A stretch of DNA of 8,846 nucleotides from Acidobacteriaceae bacterium. GTDB lineage: Bacteria; Acidobacteriota; Terriglobia; Bryobacterales; Bryobacteraceae. Numbering within the stretch: the first letter of the stretch is position 1; each line of letters begins with the position of its first letter. This document shows positions 1-6,818 of the stretch, piece after piece. The stretch covers positions 1-8,846 of the forward strand of contig JAFAQG010000682.1 of NCBI GenBank assembly GCA_019246575.1, given 5' to 3'. The position numbers were made by a program, and so were the translations under genes. The notes beneath the pieces were generated by a model. It was not told where the DNA came from and did no database searches. It was given only the letters and a program-made list of their open reading frames with translations.

Positions 1-442
1 AGATGGAGAGGTACGGCAATCCAAGTAATGACATGAGGCTGCCGATGAAGATTATCTTGCCGGCGCTGCCGCGCTCGATCATGCCGCGGCCGACGCGACG
101 CGTTATCTCGAACAGGCCGAGCAAATTAGTCTGGAGGAGCCGCGCGATCTCGTCATTCGAGTATTGCTCGATGGGCTTACGAATGTTTGTGCCGGCGACG
201 TTGACCAGAATGTCGACTTCCGGAAGGTTCGCGAAGGTTTGCGGATCGCTGACATCGAGCCGCAAAGCTGTGGCGTCCAGGTCCTGGCTTCGCAGAGCAG
301 CGGCTTCGTTTTCGAGCGTCGAAAGATCGCGCGACGCGAGAATCGTTCGCGCACCGTTGCGCGCTATGTCGCGGGCAATGGCCAGACCGATACCGCGGCT
401 GGCGCCAACGACGAGTGCAATTTTATTCTGGAGCGGCTGCAT
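1..442 (-). CDS. Short-chain dehydrogenase/reductase (SDR), gluconate 5-dehydrogenase-like, 3' end cut by window edge
   Basis: This is the N-terminal 147 residues of a cytoplasmic NAD(P)-dependent SDR; a full-length member has about 250. The Rossmann cofactor motif GASRGIG is at residues 13-19, an acidic residue of the adenine pocket (LDV) at 62-64, an NVAG version of the usual NNAG at 81-84, the structural Asn at 106 and the catalytic Ser at 135 in the string IGSLMS. The Tyr-x-x-x-Lys part of the active site lies beyond the window. The stretch from VAGTNIRKP to SLMSLLGLP resembles gluconate 5-dehydrogenase/KduD-type SDRs, which act on sugar acids; that substrate class is inference. The ATG start is 8 bp after the stop of the tartrate dehydratase gene, so it is very probably the third gene of the same operon. 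No Shine-Dalgarno sequence is visible before it, which allows translational coupling. SDR membership is secure; the substrate is not. Confidence 0.9.
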   Translation of the reverse strand, partial: MQPLQNKIALVVGASRGIGLAIARDIARNGARTILASRDLSTLENEAAALRSQDLDATALRLDVSDPQTFANLPEVDILVNVAGTNIRKPIEQYSNDEIARLLQTNLLGLFEITRRVGRGMIERGSAGKIIFIGSLMSLLGLPYLSI

Positions 443-450
443 GGGGCGAT

Positions 451-1614
451 TCAGGAGATGGCCTGGTACACCCTGTAGAGTTCCGACTTGCGTTCGATTC
501 CAATCCCGGGAGTATCGGGGAGCCGAACGAATCCGTTCTCGACGGGAACATCGTCGGCGAAGCCTCCGAATGGAAGAAACACGCCCGGATACGATTCATT
601 TCCGCCGAGCCCCAAGCCGGCAGCGACATTGAGAGCGAACTGGTGGCCACCGTGCGGGACGCACCGGCGCGCCGACCAGCCGTTTTCGTTCAGCATCTCG
701 AGCGTTCGACGAAACTCGACCAGACCATAGCTAAGGGCCGGATCGAATTGCAGAAAATCGGTGTCGCGGTTCAGGCCGCCGTATCGGATCAGATTACGCG
801 CTTCATGCACTGAAAAAAGATTCTCCCCGGTAGCGATCGGCGTGGCGGAGGCCTGTGCCACTTGCCTCAGAAGCTCGAAGTCTTCCGGATCTCCCGGTTC
901 TTCGTACCACTTGAGTTTGTAAGGGGCGAGCGCGTTGGCGTACTCGAGAGCTTCGGAGAGATCGAAGCGTCCATTCGCGTCGACGGCCAGACAATCGCCC
1001 GAGGGCAGCAACTTTAGGACTGCCTCGATGCGGACGAGGTCTTCGCTCAACGGCGCGCCGCCAATTTTCATCTTCACCGTTGTGTAGCCGAGATCGAGAT
1101 AGGACCGCATTTCATCGACCAGCGCAGAGACATCCTTGCCGGGGTAGTAATAACCTCCGGCTGCATACACCGAGACGCTCTCTTCGGCTTCCCCGCCCCG
1201 GTAGCGATCCGCCAGCAGCCGATATAAGGGCTTGTCTTCGATTTTTGCGACGAGATCCCAAATCGCCATATCGACAGTGCCGACTGCCACAGAACGATCG
1301 CCGTGGCCTCCCGGTTTCTCGTTGGCCATCATGACGCGCCAGGCTTTGTGCGGGTCGATGTTGGTTCCGGAATCGTTCAGCAGAGCATGGGGTTTCGCGC
1401 GCATCAGTCGCGGGATGATGCGGTCGCGAAGAATGCCTTGCTGTGCGTAACGGCCATTCGAGTGAAAGCCGTAGCCGACAACCGGCGTACCGTTTCGAAC
1501 TACATCCGTGTGAACGGCGACCGCCGAGACGGTCATGTCCGCGAAGCTGATAAAGGCGTTGCTGATCTCTGACTTGATGGGAACGACGATATCTCGAATC
1601 TCGGTGATTCTCAT
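451..1614 (-). CDS. tarD: D(-)-tartrate dehydratase, enolase superfamily (mandelate racemase/muconate lactonizing group)
   Basis: The product (387 aa) should dehydrate D(-)-tartrate to oxaloacetate (EC 4.2.1.81) in the cytoplasm, using Mg2+. From memory it aligns almost end to end with the characterised Bradyrhizobium enzyme TarD (about 389 aa). Shared strings include NEKPGGHG (98-105), VYAAGGYYYPGK (149-160), VKMKIGGAP (180-188), DANGRF (212-217) and HGGHQ (321-325). The expected active-site set is present: the KxK pair K181/K183, metal ligands D212, E238 and E264, and the general acid/base H321 with D291 as likely partner. These sit one position from the TarD numbering I recall. The ATG at 1614 gives the family's usual N-terminus (RITEIRDIVVPI). 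It follows the PPC-domain gene by 25 bp and precedes the SDR by 8 bp, consistent with a sugar-acid operon. A related acid-sugar substrate cannot be ruled out, but conservation around the active site favours tartrate. Confidence 0.93.
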   Translation of the reverse strand: MRITEIRDIVVPIKSEISNAFISFADMTVSAVAVHTDVVRNGTPVVGYGFHSNGRYAQQGILRDRIIPRLMRAKPHALLNDSGTNIDPHKAWRVMMANEKPGGHGDRSVAVGTVDMAIWDLVAKIEDKPLYRLLADRYRGGEAEESVSVYAAGGYYYPGKDVSALVDEMRSYLDLGYTTVKMKIGGAPLSEDLVRIEAVLKLLPSGDCLAVDANGRFDLSEALEYANALAPYKLKWYEEPGDPEDFELLRQVAQASATPIATGENLFSVHEARNLIRYGGLNRDTDFLQFDPALSYGLVEFRRTLEMLNENGWSARRCVPHGGHQFALNVAAGLGLGGNESYPGVFLPFGGFADDVPVENGFVRLPDTPGIGIERKSELYRVYQAIS

Positions 1615-1639
1615 GCTGGGTAGGAGCGATTATGCCCGG

Positions 1640-2185
1640 CTAGCGATACGTTTTGTCGTCAATGCGGCTAATATCGACGCCGTCATTGAGGACGCCGACG
1701 GTGATAACCGCGAACGTAAAGACCTTTGTCCCGGATTCGAGATGGCCTCCAAACGCCTTGTCGGGATTCGCCATCGTCATGTGGGCGTGAATTCGGCCGT
1801 CGATGATGTATCCATTCATGCCGATGATATCGGCAGGGGCTGTGGGATTGGCGACAAATGTATCCCTGGAGGGAAACGTCCGGTTACTGACTTGGTGGAT
1901 CTGATAACCCCGCACCGACCCCAGAGCCGAGAGAATGACGGCGTTCCGAATGTTCTGCTGTTGAACCATCTGCTGCATTCCAGCGAGAAGGTCGGCGTCG
2001 TATTTGAAGCGGAAAATTACAATGCGATCGAAGTGTCCGGTAGTGGCGTAAACATCGGGTATTTTCGCGCTGTTCGGTTTCGTGTCGTCGGCAGGGTTGG
2101 GCGACGGGTTGACGATTTCTTTGCGTGTCTCTTGAGCGAACAAAACGGATGCCACTAGCGTTAAAAAGAGTATGAGCTTTTTCAT
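1640..2185 (-). CDS. Exported PPC/DUF296-domain protein
   Basis: This is a 181-residue protein with a clear signal peptide (MKKLILFLTLVASVLFA, probable cleavage after Ala17). A variable linker of about 30 residues follows, then one PPC (plants-and-prokaryotes-conserved, DUF296) domain at roughly 50-168. The domain shows the family strings DRIVIFRFKYDADL, VILSALGSVRGYQIH, GRIHAHMTMAN and AFGGHLESG. H133, H135 and H148 match the family's conserved His trio, proposed to bind metal. In plants the domain is joined to AT-hooks and DNA binding; there is no AT-hook here, and export rules out a chromosomal role. One oddity is V160, where many members have Glu after the final beta-strand (VFTFAV in place of a TxE-like pattern). 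An upstream TTG at 2290 keeps the frame open, but the signal peptide fixes the start at 2185. It is the first gene of the tartrate dehydratase operon. Its biochemical role is unknown. Confidence 0.85.
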   Translation of the reverse strand: MKKLILFLTLVASVLFAQETRKEIVNPSPNPADDTKPNSAKIPDVYATTGHFDRIVIFRFKYDADLLAGMQQMVQQQNIRNAVILSALGSVRGYQIHQVSNRTFPSRDTFVANPTAPADIIGMNGYIIDGRIHAHMTMANPDKAFGGHLESGTKVFTFAVITVGVLNDGVDISRIDDKTYR

Positions 2186-2208
2186 AGTTGCAAATTCAGG
2201 GCGAGCAT
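2182..2208 (-). other. Possible 8-codon leader ORF overlapping the PPC gene start
   Basis: An ATG at 2208 opens a frame coding for MLALNLQL. Its TGA stop (2184-2182) overlaps the ATG of the PPC-domain gene (2185-2183) in an ATGA arrangement typical of translational coupling. The main gene has no Shine-Dalgarno sequence of its own, so coupling would help explain its initiation. A frame this short can arise by chance, so confidence is low. Confidence 0.2.
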
Positions 2209-2291
2209 GGATTCGATTATCCCCCCCGGCCCGGGATTCATCGGGCGGATTGAGAATCCTGTGACGATATACTGAAAGCCACCCTACCAAG
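2186..2291. promoter_or_regulatory. Divergent intergenic region between the tartrate operon and the regulator
   Basis: These 106 bp separate two divergent transcription units, so promoters for both should lie here. For the minus strand, GATAAT (2221-2216) is a -10-like hexamer next to a run of seven G. It would place the transcription start near 2209, at the small leader ORF; no good -35 is seen. For the plus strand, TATACT (2268-2273) is a -10-like hexamer that would give a leader of about a dozen bases before the TTG start. The nearest TTGAGA (2250-2255) is only 12 bp upstream of it, too close for a standard sigma-70 promoter. Assignments are tentative. Confidence 0.3.
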
Positions 2292-4091
2292 TTGCACAGG
2301 CTGCCCGCAGATTACCTGGAACCGGCCGGTCTCGGAGAAACCCCGACAGCGGATTCTGTGCGAAAACATCTCGCGCGCATACTGGACAGTCCGCTGTTTA
2401 ACCGTTCGGACCGGCTGCGGCGCTTTCTGCAATTCTCGGTTTCGGCAGCGCTGGATGGCGATTCGGAGCGGTTGAAAGAGTACGTTGTGGGGGTCGAAGT
2501 ATTCGATCGCGGACCGTCGTTCGATCCGCGCATCGATCCGGTCGTCCGAGTGGAAGCACGGCGTCTCCGCGCAAGATTACAGCGCTGGCACGACACGGAA
2601 GGACGAGATTCGGACATCATAATCGAACTTCCGCGGGGTGGTTATGCCGCCGAGTTCCGGCTGCGCGACAAACAGGGCCACAACGCGCGCGAGCAGCACG
2701 CCGAGAAGACGATTGCCGTCCTGCCGTTTACCAATCTGAACGCCGATCCTGAATTGGACTATTTCATGGACGGCCTTACAGAAGAGCTGATCCATGCACT
2801 GACCCGCCTGAGAGGGCTGCATGTCGTGGCCTGGCCTTCTGTCTCGCGATTGAGGGGCGAGGACGAGGACCTCGCCGGCATCGGCGAGAAGCTCAACGTG
2901 GAGAACATCCTGCGCGGGAGCGTCCGGCGTTCCGGCGAGCGGTTGCGCATGACGGCTCAGCTCATCAACGTTGCAAACCGGCACTACCTCTGGTCGGAGG
3001 CGTGGGACAGGGCGGCCGTGGATTGGCTGGTGATTGAACAGGAAATCGCACAAGCAATCGCGGAGAAGCTACGGGTGGACGGGCGGCTCCCACGAGACAC
3101 GGCGCCGCAACGGACGACAGTGGACCCGGAGACGCAGACACTGTATCTCAAGGGCCGATTTCAATGGAACAAGCGAACACTCGAGGGTTTGCGGGCTGCA
3201 GAGGCGTATTTCCGAAAGGCGGCCGACCGCGATCCGGATTTTCCTCTGGCATGGGCCGGGCTTGCGGATACGTATGCGGTGATGGCGACCTTCAGTATGG
3301 CCCCGCCAGCGGCGACGATGGCGGCGGCGAAAGATGCCGCCGAGAGAGCGCTTGCTCTCGACGCAAGTTCGTCGGACGCCGTCACATGCCTGGCGTTTGT
3401 TCGCGGGGAGTATGACTGGGAATGGCAGGAAGCCGGCGAGTTGTATCGCCGTGCTATTTCATTGAACCCCGGGTACATGACCGCTCACCAGTGGTATGGA
3501 GGCGATTACCTGGCCGTTCTTGGCCGTTTCGAGGAGGCGATCCGTGAGCTCGAGACGGCAATTCGCCTAGACCCGTTATCCAGCATCGTCCTGAATACGA
3601 GAGCACTGGTATCGATGGTGGCGGGCGATTATGAGGACGCGCATCGACGATATCAGGACCTTGTGGAACACGATCCGTGGTTTTTCATGGGCTGGAGTGC
3701 TTTGGGGCGACTGTACGCGCAGATGAGCGAGTACGATCTGGCCATCGAAATGTTTCAGAAGGCGCGGGCGATGGCGGGCGACTTTCCAAAAATTCTCGGA
3801 GCTCTCGGCCAGACCCTGGGCCTGGCCGGAAGAACACATGAAGCGCGCGGGGTTCTTCGCTTCCTGGACCGCGTGTCTCAAACGCAATACGTCGGCGGTA
3901 CGAGCTTCGCGCTCGTTCATCTGGGACTCGGCGAACACGACGAGGCGCTATCGAGGCTGGAGCGATCAGTAGAGCAGCGGGAGCTCGCGATTGTGTGGCT
4001 GAAGGTTCATCCGGCGTGGGACGCACTGCGGTCAGAGCCGCGTTTCAACAGCATTCTGCAGCGCGTAGGGTTGTGTGACTCTTTACCGTAA
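2292..4091 (+). CDS. TolB-like/TPR regulator with acidobacterial-type N-terminal domain
   Basis: This is a 599-residue soluble protein in three parts. Residues 23-125 form a charged domain with the strings RLRRFLQFSV, LKEYVVGVEVFDR, DPVVRVEARRLRARL and ELPRGGY. This N-terminus recurs in many acidobacterial sensor or regulatory proteins and may bind DNA, though it is not the classic OmpR winged helix. Residues 138-262 are a TolB-like N-terminal domain (IAVLPFTNL, FMDGLTEELIHAL, LRGSVRRSG, LINVANRHYLWSE), as in CadC-like regulators and class III cyclase fusions. From about 280 on there are TPRs (for example AWAGLADTY at 320-328 and WYGGDYLAVLGRFEEAI at 401-417), ending in the usual DALRSEPRF tail near 577. 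No membrane segment is visible. The first possible start is a TTG at 2292, because the frame is closed by a stop at 2262; GTG at 2358 is an alternative that would begin right at the first domain. Control of the divergent tartrate operon is a positional inference. Confidence 0.88.
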   Translation: MHRLPADYLEPAGLGETPTADSVRKHLARILDSPLFNRSDRLRRFLQFSVSAALDGDSERLKEYVVGVEVFDRGPSFDPRIDPVVRVEARRLRARLQRWHDTEGRDSDIIIELPRGGYAAEFRLRDKQGHNAREQHAEKTIAVLPFTNLNADPELDYFMDGLTEELIHALTRLRGLHVVAWPSVSRLRGEDEDLAGIGEKLNVENILRGSVRRSGERLRMTAQLINVANRHYLWSEAWDRAAVDWLVIEQEIAQAIAEKLRVDGRLPRDTAPQRTTVDPETQTLYLKGRFQWNKRTLEGLRAAEAYFRKAADRDPDFPLAWAGLADTYAVMATFSMAPPAATMAAAKDAAERALALDASSSDAVTCLAFVRGEYDWEWQEAGELYRRAISLNPGYMTAHQWYGGDYLAVLGRFEEAIRELETAIRLDPLSSIVLNTRALVSMVAGDYEDAHRRYQDLVEHDPWFFMGWSALGRLYAQMSEYDLAIEMFQKARAMAGDFPKILGALGQTLGLAGRTHEARGVLRFLDRVSQTQYVGGTSFALVHLGLGEHDEALSRLERSVEQRELAIVWLKVHPAWDALRSEPRFNSILQRVGLCDSLP

Positions 4092-4112
4092 ACGCCCACG
4101 GTAAACGCGTTT
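4082..4112 (+). repeat. Nested inverted and direct repeats just after the regulator gene (possible weak terminator or operator)
   Basis: TTTACCGT (4082-4089) and ACGGTAAA (4098-4105) form an 8-bp inverted repeat with an 8-base loop, and the stem takes in the regulator's stop codon. It is followed by CGCG and four T, so it could act as a weak intrinsic terminator. The same bases hold a direct repeat, GTAAACGC at 4088-4095 and 4101-4108 (13-bp period), and a perfect 10-bp palindrome, AAACGCGTTT, at 4103-4112. The latter two look more like a protein-binding site upstream of the next gene. Function is undecided. Confidence 0.35.
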
Positions 4113-4166
4113 TAGCTACCCTCTCCTTACTGCCCGCGGACGCGAAATCCGCTCCATGCTGCGGGT

Positions 4167-5510
4167 ATGACATCGCTATTCCGGTTCGCCGCACTCGCTT
4201 CCGTACTCGCGCCCATTTCCCTGAAGGCGGGAGATGTCGAAAAGCTCGCGGCGGCGCTCAACAACGAAGGGGCCGCCGAGTACAACTCCGCTCAATACGC
4301 GCGCGCTGTGTCATCGCTCAAACGGTCGCTGGGACTTTGGGAACAATCAGGCGGCGTGGATAGCGATGCATACGCCGCGACGCTAAACAACCTCGCGGCG
4401 GTGTATCGGGCACAGGCACGATACTCCGATGCCGAAAGATTGTATCTGAAAGCGCTCGACGTCCGTAGACGCAACGGCCGGGATGGTAGTGCGGAGAACG
4501 CAGCGGTTCTGCACAATCTCGCCCGCCTCTATGTCGCGATGGGCCGGTACGACAGGGCCGAGACAACAGCCAGAGAGGCGCTTGCTATTCGCCGCCGTAC
4601 GGTTGGCGCCAACGATATGCCTGTAGCAGAAACGATCAACTTGTTGGGCGTGATCGCGCAGTCGACAGGACGTATCCGAGAAGCCATCGCGCTGTACCAG
4701 GAGGCGCTGCAGATGAACGAGCACGCAGCGAAGCGACCCGACGTGCATGTGGCCGAAACGCTCATGAATTTAGGATCGGCGTGCCGCGTATGGGGCGATC
4801 TCAAAGCCGCCGATCAGTACTTACATCGGGCAATAGAGTTCCTCGAACCAGGCGCAAGCAATCGTGAGTTGCTGGCCACGGCTCTGAATGACATGGGGCT
4901 GCTTTTACGAAAAGAGGGAAACAGTCGCGGCGCGGCTCAACTTTTTGAGCGGGCGTTGTCGGTGTGGAAAGAGATGGCCGGCACGAACGGGCCCGAGTAC
5001 GCTCTAATCTTGTCGAACCTTGGGTTGACATACGAAGACCGGCACGATTTCGGCAAAGCCAGAGCGCTGTATCTGGAAGCCCTGCGCATCCACGAGGAAA
5101 AACTCGGCCCAGATAGTTCCGACACGGGGAGCGACCTGATTAAACTGGGCGAGCTGGCGCTCCGGATGCACCAAGATGCGGAAGCGCAGAAATTCTTTGA
5201 GCAGGCGGTCGAGAGAGAGAAACGCCGCGGCGGCACCCCAACGTCTGTGACGGGTTTTGCGGAGGCCGATCTAGGGATGATCGCTGCCCGTCATAAACAT
5301 ATAGTTCCCGCAGAGGAACTGCTGGCAGACGCGGTAAAGAATTTGCAGGCAACAACGGCATCCGAAAATGCGCGGTTGATCGATATATTCGAACAGTACG
5401 CCGCCGTGCTGAGACAGGAACGGCACTTCGCCGAGGCCGAACAGGCAGAGCTAAATGCAATGAGAATTCGAGTTCGAATCGCTGAGGGCGAAGCGCATAG
5501 GCCGTCGTGA
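4167..5510 (+). CDS. Exported TPR protein with about ten 42-residue (kinesin-light-chain-type) repeats
   Basis: This is a 447-residue protein with a probable signal peptide (residues 1-21, cleavage near SLKA-GD), so it likely acts in the periplasm or outside the cell. The rest is almost entirely TPR. Repeat starts recur at about 69, 111, 153, 195, 235, 277 and 319, a spacing of 42 residues (once 40). This is the longer TPR_10/TPR_12 type rather than the classic 34-residue unit. Typical strings are LNNLAAVYRAQARYSDAERL, LHNLARLYVAMGRYDRAE and LSNLGLTYEDRHDFGKARAL. A partial repeat precedes residue 60, and degenerate ones follow 360. No catalytic domain is seen, so it is presumably a scaffold. 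It starts 75 bp after the TolB/TPR regulator on the same strand, so co-transcription is possible. It ends 5 bp from the convergent phospholipase-like gene. The partner cannot be named from sequence. Confidence 0.87.
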   Translation: MTSLFRFAALASVLAPISLKAGDVEKLAAALNNEGAAEYNSAQYARAVSSLKRSLGLWEQSGGVDSDAYAATLNNLAAVYRAQARYSDAERLYLKALDVRRRNGRDGSAENAAVLHNLARLYVAMGRYDRAETTAREALAIRRRTVGANDMPVAETINLLGVIAQSTGRIREAIALYQEALQMNEHAAKRPDVHVAETLMNLGSACRVWGDLKAADQYLHRAIEFLEPGASNRELLATALNDMGLLLRKEGNSRGAAQLFERALSVWKEMAGTNGPEYALILSNLGLTYEDRHDFGKARALYLEALRIHEEKLGPDSSDTGSDLIKLGELALRMHQDAEAQKFFEQAVEREKRRGGTPTSVTGFAEADLGMIAARHKHIVPAEELLADAVKNLQATTASENARLIDIFEQYAAVLRQERHFAEAEQAELNAMRIRVRIAEGEAHRPS

Positions 5511-5515
5511 CCGGG

Positions 5516-6802
5516 TTATGGGCCGCCCGCAGGAATTGGCTGGGGATTGATTTCGCGCAGCTGCATCAAGAGACGGTTCCACTCGGCCGGCTTTCTCTTC
5601 GTATCGAACGGAAGATCGACATTGCGGTAATACGCCAGTAGGCTTGCCTTCATGGGCGAGGTGAGAGTCTGATAATTTTTCCGCGCCAGCAAATTCACCC
5701 AGTTCGCATATGCCCTGTCGGCCAGCCGGTACTTGCCGGGCTCGGCCACTTCGCCTAAGTCATAGTTGTAGTTCGAGAGCTGCAGAGTCGCAGTGGTAAC
5801 CGCGTCGAGTTGTGCGCGGTACTGCGAAGCCGCCAGGTCGAAGCTTTGCATAAAAAACTTTTCCACGCGCGGTGTTGGCATTTTGAACCGGAGCGTTCGT
5901 AGCGGACCAACGGGCGGCAGCAATTTGAGAAATATCGCTGCGACGCGTTCGCCGGCAGAAGGGCGGTCGTACTGCTTACCCCATTCGCGCTCGTAGCTGG
6001 ACCGCCGCATCACGTATACGAATTTGCGGCGGGTGATTCCCGGCTCCGATTTCCGGATTTGCTTCGCACGCTGGGCCCAAGCTACCCGTGTCGCCTTGGG
6101 TATCGTTTTGCTGACTGCCCGGCGGTAGGACTCAACGGATCTGTGAAAATCCGGGAAAATATCCGAAACGTTGATGCCATAGTTTTGAAGAAAGGCTCTG
6201 GCAAGTAGCGGTTCCGCTACGTAAAAGCCGATGAAATCGTGATAGGACTGGGGCGCGAAATTTCCTTTCGCAACTTCCAACACATCGAATCCGAATTCAG
6301 TTTTGAGATGCGCCGCCGGATTTTGCTCATACGTCACCGCAGGGCCGAATTTTCGCATCAGCTTCGGATAGAGCATGGGTTCGCCGGGATTCGTCGCGAG
6401 GCGATGGACATCGATATCGGAGCTATAGTGCGAAAGCGCCCCGAGCGCAAACGCGAGCTCATTGAGATCGTGCGCCTGGCGAATGAGCGCAAGGACGAAG
6501 TCGCCCGTTCGCACGTAATGCGTAAGATCGCTGAACAGGTGGCTGCCGTGAGGATAATATCCGAGATCCTGAATGATCGCGCCGCCGTATGCAAAGCCAT
6601 GAGCGCGCTGAAGATCCTGGGCTGTAGCCGCGGGATATCGCGCCAGCAGCACCGGTTTTACTTTGATATCCCAAAGGGCGTCGACGAGAGCCTCGTGCGC
6701 GAGAACGGAACACCCGAAACACGAGGGTGCCGCCGCCGCAAACAGGTAGAGGATCGCCAGCGCCTCGCACGCGCGCTTTGCGAGTGAGTTCCCGGTCCGC
6801 AA
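5516..6802 (-). CDS. Exported zinc-dependent phospholipase C-like protein
   Basis: This is a 428-residue protein with an N-terminal hydrophobic signal sequence (about residues 10-30, ending PSCFGC). The following 150-170 residues look like the zinc-dependent phospholipase C fold (PF00882). Candidate zinc ligands line up with the Bacillus cereus enzyme: H36 (LAHEAL), D79 (IQDLGYY), H95 (LTHYV), H125 and D129 in HYSSD, H133, and the H165-x-x-x-E169 pair. The spacing of H125/D129 and H165/E169 matches exactly; the mature N-terminal Trp ligand of the Bacillus enzyme is not evident. Residues from about 210 to the end are basic and match no domain I recognise. CFGC is not a convincing lipobox. The start is a TTG at 6802; no ATG gives the signal peptide, and AGGA abuts the TTG too closely for a normal ribosome site. 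Lipid or phosphoester hydrolysis is likely; the real substrate is unknown. Confidence 0.83.
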   Translation of the reverse strand: MRTGNSLAKRACEALAILYLFAAAAPSCFGCSVLAHEALVDALWDIKVKPVLLARYPAATAQDLQRAHGFAYGGAIIQDLGYYPHGSHLFSDLTHYVRTGDFVLALIRQAHDLNELAFALGALSHYSSDIDVHRLATNPGEPMLYPKLMRKFGPAVTYEQNPAAHLKTEFGFDVLEVAKGNFAPQSYHDFIGFYVAEPLLARAFLQNYGINVSDIFPDFHRSVESYRRAVSKTIPKATRVAWAQRAKQIRKSEPGITRRKFVYVMRRSSYEREWGKQYDRPSAGERVAAIFLKLLPPVGPLRTLRFKMPTPRVEKFFMQSFDLAASQYRAQLDAVTTATLQLSNYNYDLGEVAEPGKYRLADRAYANWVNLLARKNYQTLTSPMKASLLAYYRNVDLPFDTKRKPAEWNRLLMQLREINPQPIPAGGP

Positions 6803-6818
6803 TCCTAATTCAATGTGG

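Noticed and set aside
3..632. A 209-codon open frame on the plus strand
   Set aside because: It lies antisense to the SDR and the end of tartrate dehydratase, both with clear catalytic motifs. Its product is Arg/Ser-rich with no recognisable domain, as expected of a shadow frame in GC-rich DNA.
1535..2158. A 207-codon plus-strand open frame
   Set aside because: Antisense to the PPC-domain gene and the start of tartrate dehydratase; the minus strand encodes a clear signal peptide and a known domain.
2245..2273. TTGAGA plus TATACT as a standard sigma-70 promoter for the regulator
   Set aside because: The spacer is only 12 bp, too short; only the -10-like element is kept as a weak candidate.
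1640..2290. Longer version of the PPC gene starting at TTG 2290
   Set aside because: It would bury the signal peptide behind 35 polar residues and read through the whole intergenic region; ATG 2185 gives a textbook signal peptide.
2577..3053. A 158-codon minus-strand open frame
   Set aside because: It lies fully inside and antisense to the TolB-like part of the regulator and has no domain of its own.
6710..6721. Lipoprotein lipobox at CFGC in the phospholipase-like protein
   Set aside because: The -3 position is Cys and -2 is Phe, which does not fit the lipobox consensus; ordinary signal peptidase cleavage is more likely.
6239..6787. A 182-codon plus-strand open frame
   Set aside because: It is antisense to the zinc-ligand region of the phospholipase-like gene, whose motifs are conserved; the antisense product is charged and featureless.
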